A DNA stretch of 64,000 nucleotides from Chitinophaga silvisoli. Its GTDB lineage: Bacteria; Bacteroidota; Bacteroidia; Chitinophagales; Chitinophagaceae. Within the stretch, counting starts at the first letter, position 1. The number at the start of each line of letters is the position of its first letter. Positions 55,801-62,896 of the stretch are shown piece after piece. Location: the NCBI RefSeq assembly GCF_003412465.1, contig NZ_QTJV01000002.1, positions 496,001 to 560,000 on the forward strand, given 5' to 3'. The notes beneath the pieces were generated by a model that saw only the letters and a list, made by a program, of their open reading frames with translations, was not told where the DNA came from and ran no database searches. A program made the position numbers and the translations under genes.

Positions 55801-58662
55801 GATCGTATCACTTGACAGGAGGTCCAGTGCCAGGAGCGGTGCATTCAATGCTGTACGATCATTGTTGCTCACATTGTTCAGTGAGGTAGTGACACCAATA
55901 TTGCCCAGCAGGGAAGCATTGGCAATCGGATCACCTTTTACACCCAGTGTCAGGATGATACTATCTCCCGGATGATATACACCGGGGAAAGTGATCTTCT
56001 GACCTACAGAGGTAGCAACACCCAATGGCAGTGAGAGACGGGAAGCCGTAGTCGTATCACCATCTATGGCCAGTTGCGGATTCTGTACACTACACAGTGC
56101 ACAGGCCACCCCTGTAGTGATCGGAGAGGTCTGGTCGGTGCCATATGTCCATAACGGGCCATTGCCACCCCCTATGGTTACAGGAACGGCAGTACGGGTA
56201 AGGCTGGTAGTTCCTGCAGGATCTTCTGCTTCTACATAATAAGTGGTATTGCGGATGAGTGCAGGTGTAGTATACGCTCCTGAGCCGCTGAATACCGGTG
56301 TGCCACCGGTAGGAGTGGTGTACCAGTTATAAGTAGGATTTGAGATCCTGATAGAAGGTGTTAAAGTAATGCCTGTATTGTAAGCAGTTTTTGCCGGATT
56401 CGGGGTTACAGAAACAGGAATCATGGCAGCTACTTCATACAGTTTCAGAGAGCCGGAAACGCCGAGCAATCCGCCAAAGTCGACCTTCACACCGTCGAAG
56501 GTATTCGTAGCAGGAATAGTTACTTTGAATTTGCGGGCGTTGTTCAATCCACCACCCAGTAACTGTAATTTTATTGCCGGGTTATCCAGGGAACGGGTAT
56601 CATTATTAGACACCGCGGGACCTGCAATGCTGTTCTGGTAAGTAGTCACAGATACTTTAGGCAGTACTACCGCAGCCAGATTTTCGGTAGGTGCCTCCAG
56701 GAACAGGACGATGCTATCGCCTGACTGATATACACCAGGGAGTTTTACCAGCTGACCTATAGTAGATAGCACGCCTAATGGGACTGTCAGAGTAGAGGCG
56801 GTGGTGGTATCACCATCTGCAGCAAATGCAGAATCAGTAACTGTACAGGCAGCACAGGCAACGCCGCCGGTGATGGGACTTTCCTGGTCCTGACCATAGC
56901 TCCAGATGGTACCCGGACCACCGGCTACTTTGATCGTTACCGGTGTTCTGACATAGCTGCTCAGGTTATTATCAGGATCATAAGCTTCTGCATAGTATGT
57001 AGATGTTCTGGACAGTGCAGGAGTTGTAAACGGGTTACCGGTAGATACAGGAGAGCCACCGGTAGGAGTAGTATACCATCTGAATGTAGGTGAACTCACC
57101 CTTGCATCAATACTGGCAGTCAGGGTTTGTGAACTGCCGGCAGTGGTAGTAGGTGCAGATGGAGTAACAGTAACCGGAATAACGGCTGCTGCTTCATAAA
57201 TGCGCAATGCACCATAGGCGGTGAAAGCGGTACCGAGGTCAATTCTTACACCATCGAAATCTTTAGTGACGGGGATGGTTATCCGTACTTTGGGGGTATT
57301 TCCCAGTCCCAGGCCGGAAGCCTGTAAATGAACAAGACTATTATTGAGGAAAACAGGATCGTTATTCGAAGTGGTACCTGAGTAGGTAGTTACCTGGATC
57401 GCTGATAATGCAGCTGCAGAGATTAACTGGCCGGGGACATCCAGATCCAGTACAATTTCATCTCCGGCTTTGTATTTACCTGGGAATGCAATGTACTGAC
57501 CCACGGAAGACAGTGCGCCTACCGGCATGGAGAGGGTAGAAGCGGTAGTAGTATCAGCATCTACGGCATTGTCCGGATTATCAACCACACAGAGAGCACA
57601 GGCAACACCGTTAGTGAGGGTACTGACCTCCCGGTCGCCATACATCCAGAGCAAACCGTTGCCACCGCCTACCAGTACCTGTATTGGTGTACGTACGGGG
57701 CTTACCAGGCCATCGGCAGGATTGGTCGCTTCAACATAAAAGGTGGTAGTACGGTTTAGTACGGGAGTGGTAAAGTTAGTACCGCTGCCAATGGCAGTAC
57801 CGCCATCTGCTTCTGTATACCATTGGAAGGTAGCACCTGGAATGCGGGGTAAAGCAGCGGAGAGGGCAACAGTACCGCCGGTGATCACCGCTGGTGTAGC
57901 GGGAGAAACGGTAACAGGCTGGAAAGCGGATGCTTCATATACACGGAGTGAGCTGAAAGCCGTAACAACGGCGGAGAAGTTCAGCTGCACCTGATCGAAG
58001 GTGTGTGAGATGGGGATTACGACGCGGAACTTGGGGGTGCTTCCGATGCCGAGGCCCAGGAGGTCTACTCCAACGATGTTGTTGTTCAGTGATATGACAT
58101 CGTTGTTACTCACGCCAGCATTGAAGGTAGTGACGGAGAGGGCGGAGAGCAGGGAGAGTGATACATTTTTGTCCGGGATTTCCAGGTCGAGGGCGATGGC
58201 ATCGCCTGCCTGGTAAGTGCCGGGAAAAGAAAGCTGGAGACCGACACCTCCCACAGCGCCCACAGGCAGATTCATGGTAGCTGCAGTGTTGGTATTGCCA
58301 TCTACGGCATTGGCGGCATCGCTCACACTGCAGGCGGCGCAGGCCAGTCCAAACGTAACAACGTTAGGATTGGTTGCGCTGCTCCAGAGGGGCCCATCAG
58401 CGAAATAAGCACCGGAAGTGATCCAGTACTGCCATGGTAGTTGTTTTTTTGATACCGGCGCATAGGGGTGCAACGCAGTATATGCCTGCAACCATGACAA
58501 GGCCTTGTTATTTTTTATGTCGTTGCCAGGGTCGGTAGCAACAGACGCAGGAATTTTCTCCGCAAAGGAGATTCCTGCCGGCAACCCAACCATGCAAAGA
58601 CATGAAAAAATAGTAAGAATAAAAGCTCTTAGGGAGCCTTTAAGAGTAGCGTTAAGATGCAT
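46885..58662 (-). CDS. Giant repeat adhesin with T9SS gliding-motility C-terminal domain
   Basis: A 3,925-residue surface protein. The frame opens at a TTG (58671); the ATG at 58662 precedes a better signal peptide, so I use it. I count nine discoidin-like modules (each with CxxC and an AVDxxTxTAS-like stretch) and 26 Ig-like repeats (FxWYxxxxGGTxxxTG, TTPxLxxxTTYYVEA). A fibronectin III domain and the gliding-motility C-terminal domain (NVFTPNGDGFNDIHYVYG) follow. The last 11 Ig repeats are uninterrupted. It resembles SprB-type adhesins moved by gliding machinery; ligand unknown. Confidence 0.92.
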   Translation of the reverse strand: MHLNATLKGSLRAFILTIFSCLCMVGLPAGISFAEKIPASVATDPGNDIKNNKALSWLQAYTALHPYAPVSKKQLPWQYWITSGAYFADGPLWSSATNPNVVTFGLACAACSVSDAANAVDGNTNTAATMNLPVGAVGGVGLQLSFPGTYQAGDAIALDLEIPDKNVSLSLLSALSVTTFNAGVSNNDVISLNNNIVGVDLLGLGIGSTPKFRVVIPISHTFDQVQLNFSAVVTAFSSLRVYEASAFQPVTVSPATPAVITGGTVALSAALPRIPGATFQWYTEADGGTAIGSGTNFTTPVLNRTTTFYVEATNPADGLVSPVRTPIQVLVGGGNGLLWMYGDREVSTLTNGVACALCVVDNPDNAVDADTTTASTLSMPVGALSSVGQYIAFPGKYKAGDEIVLDLDVPGQLISAAALSAIQVTTYSGTTSNNDPVFLNNSLVHLQASGLGLGNTPKVRITIPVTKDFDGVRIDLGTAFTAYGALRIYEAAAVIPVTVTPSAPTTTAGSSQTLTASIDARVSSPTFRWYTTPTGGSPVSTGNPFTTPALSRTSTYYAEAYDPDNNLSSYVRTPVTIKVAGGPGTIWSYGQDQESPITGGVACAACTVTDSAFAADGDTTTASTLTVPLGVLSTIGQLVKLPGVYQSGDSIVLFLEAPTENLAAVVLPKVSVTTYQNSIAGPAVSNNDTRSLDNPAIKLQLLGGGLNNARKFKVTIPATNTFDGVKVDFGGLLGVSGSLKLYEVAAMIPVSVTPNPAKTAYNTGITLTPSIRISNPTYNWYTTPTGGTPVFSGSGAYTTPALIRNTTYYVEAEDPAGTTSLTRTAVPVTIGGGNGPLWTYGTDQTSPITTGVACALCSVQNPQLAIDGDTTTASRLSLPLGVATSVGQKITFPGVYHPGDSIILTLGVKGDPIANASLLGNIGVTTSLNNVSNNDRTALNAPLLALDLLSSDTISKVRIAIPVTKDFDAATIDLSSLVAADNSLYIYEAAAMIPVTVTPSPANINAGQTATLNASIPSIPNAIFNWYDVPTGGAPVSTGSSFTTPILYADKTYYVEAVSPTDGLISIGRTAVTVDVTDTTGNGPLSCSGATTQNNGVTGLLCLLCGVTDAANAVDASPTTASNLRINVGLGAVIYQDLVFPHSGKAGDSIRIGLGTTTGLLDATLLAGLSAGTGNGARPADADMVALNPALLSVRLLNGAQQSAYTFVATKDFDRVEIRINGLLAALASYNLYYAQVVTPIAQVSAPTVYACSGTAATLTAVGPTGYNYRWYTSYTGGAPVGYGTTFTTPAVTKDTTYFVAAVGADSCGSEKRTPVAVKVGLPGVNVTPSTATVAEGATPTFNVVSPNAAYQYNWYTVPAGGTPAYVGSQFTTPPVTANVTYYVEAVSLGDASCKSLRTPVAITLNGTGGPAPVGDIDCGGASSQISTTSGICVGCYVEKQDSAVDNSTATASVIHTILGVGSYVQQSLIFPAPGVKGDSVRIRLGFTTGLADLSALAGIQISSSNGATANNDAVTLNSGTLNLQLLNGNRDLIYTFAPGAAYDRVNIRLNGLATALTALKVYSAQIFAGTPTVEKDTVYACAGSPATLRATGPGTTFRWYSQPTGGTALSTGATYTVTPTTNAIYYVEGVSSSGCANPVRKAVYVMVGLPQPLVNPATQTINSGQTATFSVLSPNPAYQYNWYDAPAGGNLLKANSTTYTTAALTAAAIYYVEVRDPVNSCTSATRTAVRVDINLPTEPTPCSYATSQQSPIISGVCLLCSVSNPALAVDQNANSASTINATLNAAGYIGQLLRYNNTYPAGDSITLDLEVPGKVADVTLLGGIRVETYNGATANGDGRYLSDAPVRLTLLNTSNKFRVTIPATKTFNGVLVSINGLLTALTSVNVYFAAVVTPRPDVTASAANVCSGNAATLVATTTNDADIAWFTSAIGGTAVATGDTFRTAALNASVTYYAEASRFGCANPTRVPVMVSVGNTPVAPTAAARSICAGDKVTLLATAPAGATFRWYTAATGGTLLASTPDYTTNALTADTAFYVEADNNGCISTTRTRVAVTVNAVPTGLTVTPMGTSISSGQSATFTAHATGTNLIYKWYNAAGDSIFTGAVFNTGTLTATATYTVEAVNAAGCKSASRVSVTATVIPGNNDIPCDAATSETNNANGICIGCYVENPALSVDNSTSSSSTLHVILGLTGGYVQQTLIFPQVSELNDSVQIRLSFSSSLADVGLLGTIQVGSYNGTTSNNDFVALNAAGVNVSLLGGNSQALVGFKPKGLFDRIVVRLNSGLATALSAVNIHYASRLVGLPVVSGDTVCAGNRATLLATGPSNVSFRWYTTAVGGTSIFTGTSYQTPALNTTTTYYVEAVKTSLTCPNPVRVPVTAVVDPVPDAPALDTTSITVCSGSTATFNVKPATGVTYRWYTALSGGTAIFTGNSFTTPALSTTTVYYVEASNAAGCSNTTRTMVTANVITQPALVTVTPGTAEVCAGSSVQLVASAATNGVVFRWYTTPTGGTPVFEGATFTTPVLNTTTTYYVEAAAGICASATRTAATVKVNAIPAAPTVNVSPAGGQVVSGQTATLTVTPAATGVTYNWYTDAAGGTPVFTGNVFTTPALTSDITYYVEAVADSATCGSQRTAVPLTVTVVPNTTCDFANAQINSTTAVCVLCSVQDAANTTDANTDNFSLLSVPLAAGSGSVQQSLIFPNAAAAGDSVRLVLELPAQVLDASLLGAIEVSSFNGATANNDALLLNSSNLKVSLLSGSNKFTVAFAPGATYDRVQVKLRGGVISALVNLRVYYASRQVSAPVVAVRSTTICSGTTATLTATASAVASIEWYNAAGTKVGDGPSFTTPVLTANTIYYAQAVRTSNGCANPNRVSVAVNVVPALTAPTVNNANICSGNTATLTATVTGSNITTKWYSAPVGGTLLFTGTTYVTNALTADTAFYVETSNSSCTLATRVKATVTVGAGAPTPTLQANNVNICAGQQATFKVTSSTTGITYKWYTTLTGGTPVFTGASYTTAALNTSTVYYVEAVNTASGCTAGTARVAATANVALNPVQPVVSAASINVCTGQDAILSVSTPQSGVTYQWYDAATAGSLIGSGTTITIRNVTASADYYVEAVNTSGCVNTGGRTKASVVAVVSPGTPAVSAASVSVCQGSTTQLSVQNPNGAFTYRWYSTATGGTSLGTGATFTTPVINTDTDFYVEATNGSCSSAVRARVSVLVATPAPTPTLESNNITTCSGTTAILRVTSTTTGVDYNWYTTATGGTPVFTGPTFTTPALTATTTYYVEAVNTTSGCGSSSARVSATVTVGTSPDAPTLVSGSVKVCAGNDGTLSVLNPQTGATYQWYDAANGGTLVFTGPVYTVTAVTANATFYVQTLIGTTCVSTTRTAGSIVVDNSATTPDVVSANVTKCVGGTATLSVLNPDAALTYRWYDAPAGGNLLSTGPDYTTAALSTNTTYYVEALNSSGCSSQARRGVTVTITNTIDAPVATTGAAVCSGNTVVLSVTNPVSGYSYKWYTTASGGTPVFTGVNFTTPALTANTVYYVEAATGGCVSVSRTSVPVTVNATPAAPVVVNAAVVTCASSSATLQVQNPNAALTYQWFTTNTGGTAAGTGATFTTPAITGTTMYYVEAQNPNGCASNTRTAVTVSIGTPGNNAVVTGNEAGICPNNSATLTATSTTAGASFSWYTTATGGTAVSTGASFTTPALTATTTYYVEVASAGGCSSGTRVAATVTILEPLDAPIVSVDTALTTTNAITFTWDPVAGATGYEVTTNNGANFTAPSSGSTGTTHTVYGLTPGQPVTIQVRALGSESCETSGLSNAVTGESKNPQGNKVFVPNVFTPNGDGFNDIHYVYGNTIKSIVMTYYNQYGQLVFETKDQTRGWDGTMSGTQQPVGVYIYILKATLQDGTVVNRKGTVTIVR
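47460..50280 (-). repeat. Eleven tandem Ig-like repeat units
   Basis: This approximate span encodes the C-terminal run of Ig repeats without discoidin-like modules between. Each is about 80-90 codons with a conserved cysteine pair, FxWY core and YYVEA. Boundaries were read by eye. Confidence 0.75.
50280..58350 (-). repeat. Nine discoidin-like modules with 1 to 4 Ig repeats after each of the first eight
   Basis: CxxC modules lie near 58335, 57600, 56850, 56100, 55350, 54360, 53385, 52170 and 50675. Spacing grows from about 750 bases to about 990, 1,215 and 1,490 as Ig repeats are added. Positions are approximate. Confidence 0.75.
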
Positions 58663-59333
58663 AGAAATCAATTGGTTCGGGTTATAAAGCGTGTATGTTT
58701 TTCACAGTTATTATTTTCATTCTCGTTTTTCCAGGAATTCAGGTTAGCTATGCATCACATTGAGTCTGGCGGCCAGCAGGCCACTCAATAGGATACATAG
58801 CACATATATGGTATGTCTATGCATTGGCACGGTCATGAAGGGGAGGTAGCAATAAAAGATGTTATGGTTAAAATAGGGGTAGTCTGATTCGGTTGATACA
58901 TTACGAATACACAATTTTGAAACCCTGCGGTCAGAATACGGTACGAATTTATGGGGATAGGGTGGGAAAGCGGCTGTTCTTTTCGTTCAGTATTTGAACC
59001 TTATTCATTCTATTCATTATAACATTTCAAAAATCTTTTTATCCAGTTCTTTTTAACCCGACAACATATTTTTTATAGTACAATGATTCACAAGGTAATT
59101 AGTTGGCAGTACTAATAGGAAATCAAACTGAATAAATAAAAATAAATTTTAAACAGACAGTACTATATTTATTAGTAATACTGAATAACAATTAATTGTA
59201 AATTGTATTCATTTACATATGTTTTGTTCATTTTGTTCATTTTTCTAAGAAAAAATCTAAACTAAAAAACGCTACGTAAGTTTAAACTTGATTACCAAAA
59301 TCCGTTTACAAAAAATCCATTTCTTGTCCCCGT
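58663..59333. other. 671-base A/T-rich divergent spacer
   Basis: No gene. It separates the adhesin operon (-) from the NACHT gene (+). A tandem 9-bp repeat TTTTGTTCA occurs at 59222-59239. No perfect TANNTTTG promoter was found on either strand near the starts. Confidence 0.6.
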
Positions 59334-61898
59334 ATGATAGATCTCTCCTATGACTTTATCATAACTCTACAGAAAGAAGTTTCGAGACGTTTTGGCGTTG
59401 ACTCTGTAACGGCCAGTGATTGCAAACGATTGTCACTCGCTATATCCGACGAGACAGGCAAATTGGTTAGTGAGACGACTCTGAAAAGAGTTTTTGGATT
59501 CGCTGTGACACAGCATAGTTTTTCGCGCTATACATTAAATACCCTGGCGCAGTATTGTCGTTACAAGGACTGGGAAGATTTTCAGACCAGACACTTCACA
59601 CAATCCACTCCCGGGGAGATGGTGAAAGATGGTAAATGGGCAGAACTGAAGAGTAAAGGAGCTGCCGTTTCACACTATACTTTGGTAACACTGAAGAATC
59701 GTTCGGGTATTCCCTTCCATAATACAGTATCCAGAGCATTCAGCGTTGCACATATAGAGCGTTTCCTGGAAGGCAAATATCCTGCAACCGCACTCATCGC
59801 ACCCAGCGGATGGGGCAAATCTACAACGCTCGTACACCTGGTAGAACACTTCTGGTATAGCAAAGAAGCAAAGTATCCACACGACATCTGCTGGTTTATA
59901 CATGCACATGCCGCGGGAAGCCTGTTTTTGCGTGGACTTAACCTGAGTAACTGGCTGGACGATCAGCTCAGCCTGGGGCAAAGAGAAAATTTCAGGGAAT
60001 ACTTCAAAGCACATTTTGATAAAATAGGAGGAAGACTCATCCTTATTATCGATGGTTTTGATGAAATTACCATGTCCAGCGATAAGCTGAAACTGATGTA
60101 TACCAAACTGGAGGAGTTCGTATATTCCAATGATGAATTCCCCTGGATAAAAGTAATCCTCTCCGTTCGCAGTAATACCTGGTCAGAAATTTTTCATAAT
60201 GATCAGCGTATGCCGCCTTTCGGCCGCTATTGGTACCTGGGACCGGAAATGGATGAAGAAACCAATATTAATATCCCCCGGATGACTGAGCAGGAGGTGA
60301 AATCCGTGCTCTACAATCATCGTATGGACCCCGCCGTAGTGCGTACCTTCAGTGAAAGCTTCCTGCAAAAACTGCGGTACCCTTTTTACCTCCAACTCTT
60401 CTGTCAGCTTAATACAGGTGAGAATACCTTTATTAATGAGCACCTCAGCCTTTTTGAAATGGTCTCGCGATTCGTGCAGATGAAAGTATTCAGCACGAAC
60501 AACAATAACTTTAAGATCAATATCATCAATAAGCTGCTGGAGCTGCTGGATTATGGTAAAAAAGGACAATATGCCGACAAAAGTGAACTCCTGAATAAGA
60601 ATGCCGAATTATTTTCTGCCTTTAAAGAACTGCTTTCCGATAATATACTGGTAGAAGAAAACCTCAGTCAGGACATCATGTTCTACGTGAAGGTGCGTTT
60701 TGCCCATCAGTTCCTGATGGAATACTTTATGGCCATGCATTTTGTGTCAAGGGGCCATCACCAGACGAGCGAAGGGGTATTTAATGATGTGATCAATCAC
60801 CTGCCTTCTTCTCCTTTCCGTACCGGGATCTTTAAGTGGATGCTGCGCTATTCGATCAACAACGGACAACTGGAAAGCATCCGACAGATGTTCCACCTGT
60901 CTTTATCCAATATTGAGAAATCCCAGTTGCTGGAATACCTGGCTGTACACTATCAGCAGGAAGGAAACCGGGAAATGTCACTTAAATCCATTTTTCCCCA
61001 TGGTTACTTTAAAAGGTATCCTCTCAGTAAAATTCTGAATGATAATTTCATTCATTTTGGTAAGAGAAAGGTACTCGTTGCCTTATTGGAACTGGCGGAA
61101 GTACCGGAAGATAAACTGAAAATCAGGAGTATCCTGTTCATCATGTCACTGCTGCAGCTGGATGCAGAGCAGTGTGAGCAGGAACTTCATTTTATCAAAA
61201 AGATTGTTCAACGTGAAATGACGGAAGAAGAGTTGTGGGTCACTCCTTACGACCTCTTCCTCTTTATATATGAATACCTGAAGTTTGGTATCGTCAACGA
61301 AAATATCAAGGATAAGCTTTATAACTATAGCCGATACCTGAATGGTAGTACCAGGCAGGCTCCTACTGTATCTCATGAGCTGGTATTCCGGTTTTCAGGA
61401 TTTGCCTTTGCTTTGCTGCAGGATTATGGCCATATGGCTAATTATTCTAAGCGGATATTTGAATGTTACCCGGCACTGGTATACCAGAAACTGGACTCGG
61501 TAAGACTCTCATTGCTCAGCTGGCAGGCATACGCCGCCCTCGGGCATAAGGATTTGAAAACTGCTTTAAGGATCAGCGGCCATGCAGACCTCTTACTAAA
61601 GAATTACTCTTTTGATCATACCAATGGCAGACACCTGGAAGTATTGCACAAGCTAATGCAGGGCTACTCTTATATGCTTGAAAATGAGCTGAATAAGGCA
61701 ATACGACTTACAGAGACAGCCATGGAAATTTCCCAGAAATTGGATTTGAAACTGTTGATGCTGATGGCATTGCAGTTATTACAAAAGATCTACACTTCAC
61801 TAAAAGCTGACAAACAATTACATATTACGCGGCAGCAGTTGCAGTTAATAGGAACCAGTACATCATTTAAACAGCTTGATAAGCTGTGGGGCCAGTAA
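59334..61898 (+). CDS. NACHT-domain STAND ATPase with uncharacterised N-terminal module
   Basis: An 854-residue cytosolic protein. Residues 1-85 form a small domain (SDCKRLSLAISDETGKLVSE; TTLKRVFGF; YTLNTLAQYCRYKDWEDF), a layout I associate with Bacteroidota N-terminal modules and which may be a helix-turn-helix. A NACHT ATPase follows: Walker A APSGWGKST (156-164), Walker B RLILIIDGFDEI (234-245), sensor VILSVRSNTW (274-283). The C-terminal 450 residues are helical, TPR-like. STAND proteins act as ligand-triggered switches, some in phage defence. No effector domain is visible. Start is a clear ATG. Confidence 0.88.
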   Translation: MIDLSYDFIITLQKEVSRRFGVDSVTASDCKRLSLAISDETGKLVSETTLKRVFGFAVTQHSFSRYTLNTLAQYCRYKDWEDFQTRHFTQSTPGEMVKDGKWAELKSKGAAVSHYTLVTLKNRSGIPFHNTVSRAFSVAHIERFLEGKYPATALIAPSGWGKSTTLVHLVEHFWYSKEAKYPHDICWFIHAHAAGSLFLRGLNLSNWLDDQLSLGQRENFREYFKAHFDKIGGRLILIIDGFDEITMSSDKLKLMYTKLEEFVYSNDEFPWIKVILSVRSNTWSEIFHNDQRMPPFGRYWYLGPEMDEETNINIPRMTEQEVKSVLYNHRMDPAVVRTFSESFLQKLRYPFYLQLFCQLNTGENTFINEHLSLFEMVSRFVQMKVFSTNNNNFKINIINKLLELLDYGKKGQYADKSELLNKNAELFSAFKELLSDNILVEENLSQDIMFYVKVRFAHQFLMEYFMAMHFVSRGHHQTSEGVFNDVINHLPSSPFRTGIFKWMLRYSINNGQLESIRQMFHLSLSNIEKSQLLEYLAVHYQQEGNREMSLKSIFPHGYFKRYPLSKILNDNFIHFGKRKVLVALLELAEVPEDKLKIRSILFIMSLLQLDAEQCEQELHFIKKIVQREMTEEELWVTPYDLFLFIYEYLKFGIVNENIKDKLYNYSRYLNGSTRQAPTVSHELVFRFSGFAFALLQDYGHMANYSKRIFECYPALVYQKLDSVRLSLLSWQAYAALGHKDLKTALRISGHADLLLKNYSFDHTNGRHLEVLHKLMQGYSYMLENELNKAIRLTETAMEISQKLDLKLLMLMALQLLQKIYTSLKADKQLHITRQQLQLIGTSTSFKQLDKLWGQ

Positions 61899-61952
61899 TA
61901 AGGACTGGTGGCATTCTGACCGCCGGTCACATCTGATTTTCGTTATCTGGCA

Positions 61953-61960
61953 TAATTTTG
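61953..61960 (+). promoter_or_regulatory. -7 element for the transglutaminase-like gene
   Basis: TAATTTTG matches TANNTTTG, 18 bases before the ATG at 61978, giving a very short leader. It suggests transcription independent of the NACHT gene. Confidence 0.5.
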
Positions 61961-61977
61961 CGTTATTGCATACCGTA

Positions 61978-62886
61978 ATGGCCATAGATGAAAGTAAATA
62001 TTCCTCTTTCCAGCAATTTCTGCTCAACCTGCTGAGCCTCCTGACGATCATACCGCTGGCACCATATCTAAACCGGTATATACCACCACTGGTTGAGGAT
62101 GGATGGCACCTGGATATGTTGCTGGCTGTTCTGGCCGCTTTTCTGTTTACCCGTTTATTGCTCTGGGTCTTCAAACCGCTCATCATTCCTGCCTTTGTAT
62201 TGGTGGTGGGAGTATTGTCATTCAATTACTTCTCGGATAATTACTCTTTCAACAATGTCCTGAATGACTATAAAGGCATGGTACAGGGTAACTGGGGTGC
62301 AAAGAACTATAAGCAACTGGATATCCTGAGTTTATATCCTCATCGTGTGGAAACCTACCGGGATAAAACGGTGAGAGGCATGCGGGATAAGGTGAACTAC
62401 AAAGATTCCCTGGTACGTAACTTTTCTATTTACCATTCTGTAGAAGATTTTGATGAATATTTCCCCAAGTATGGGAAAGTAACCCGCTATCTGGCGCTCT
62501 TTAAGTATATCAACAAAAATTTCCGATGGGTGCCTGATACCCGTCGTGATGAATATTTTGCCACCCCGCAGGAAACTATACAAAATGGAATGGGGGGTGA
62601 CTGTGACGATCACAGTATACTGATGGTTTCCTGTCTGCAATCTATCGGGGCCAGATGCCGTATTGTATTGATCCAGGGCCATGCCTACCCGGAATTGTAT
62701 TGTGGTACTAAAGAAGATTTTGAAGTAATAAAGCAGGCTATCGTAACTTTGTTCCCCCAGCCACCCATCAAAGAGATTCACTACCACGAAATGAAAGGCG
62801 AATATTGGATAAACCTTGATTATTCTGCACGCCACCCCGGTGGACCGTATCTGAATGATAAGGTATATGCGTTGATTGAAATATGA
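61978..62886 (+). CDS. Membrane-anchored transglutaminase-like protein
   Basis: A 302-residue protein. The frame extends back to 61876 and overlaps the NACHT stop, but the ATG at 61978 (MAIDESKYSSFQQF) fits a promoter and a sensible N-terminus. Two or three helices occupy residues 15-95. The remaining part has the transglutaminase/cysteine-protease pattern: GGDCDDHSILMVSCL (cysteine), GHAYPELYCG (histidine) and a later NLDYSARHPGGPY (aspartate region). Substrate unknown. A ClC gene starts 10 bases after its stop, probably in the same operon. Confidence 0.82.
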   Translation: MAIDESKYSSFQQFLLNLLSLLTIIPLAPYLNRYIPPLVEDGWHLDMLLAVLAAFLFTRLLLWVFKPLIIPAFVLVVGVLSFNYFSDNYSFNNVLNDYKGMVQGNWGAKNYKQLDILSLYPHRVETYRDKTVRGMRDKVNYKDSLVRNFSIYHSVEDFDEYFPKYGKVTRYLALFKYINKNFRWVPDTRRDEYFATPQETIQNGMGGDCDDHSILMVSCLQSIGARCRIVLIQGHAYPELYCGTKEDFEVIKQAIVTLFPQPPIKEIHYHEMKGEYWINLDYSARHPGGPYLNDKVYALIEI

Positions 62887-62896
62887 TAACTAACTG

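Noticed and set aside
61876..61977. Transglutaminase-like protein starting inside the NACHT stop region
   Set aside because: The extra 34 residues are polar and mixed, and a promoter-like TAATTTTG lies inside them, so the ATG at 61978 is preferred.
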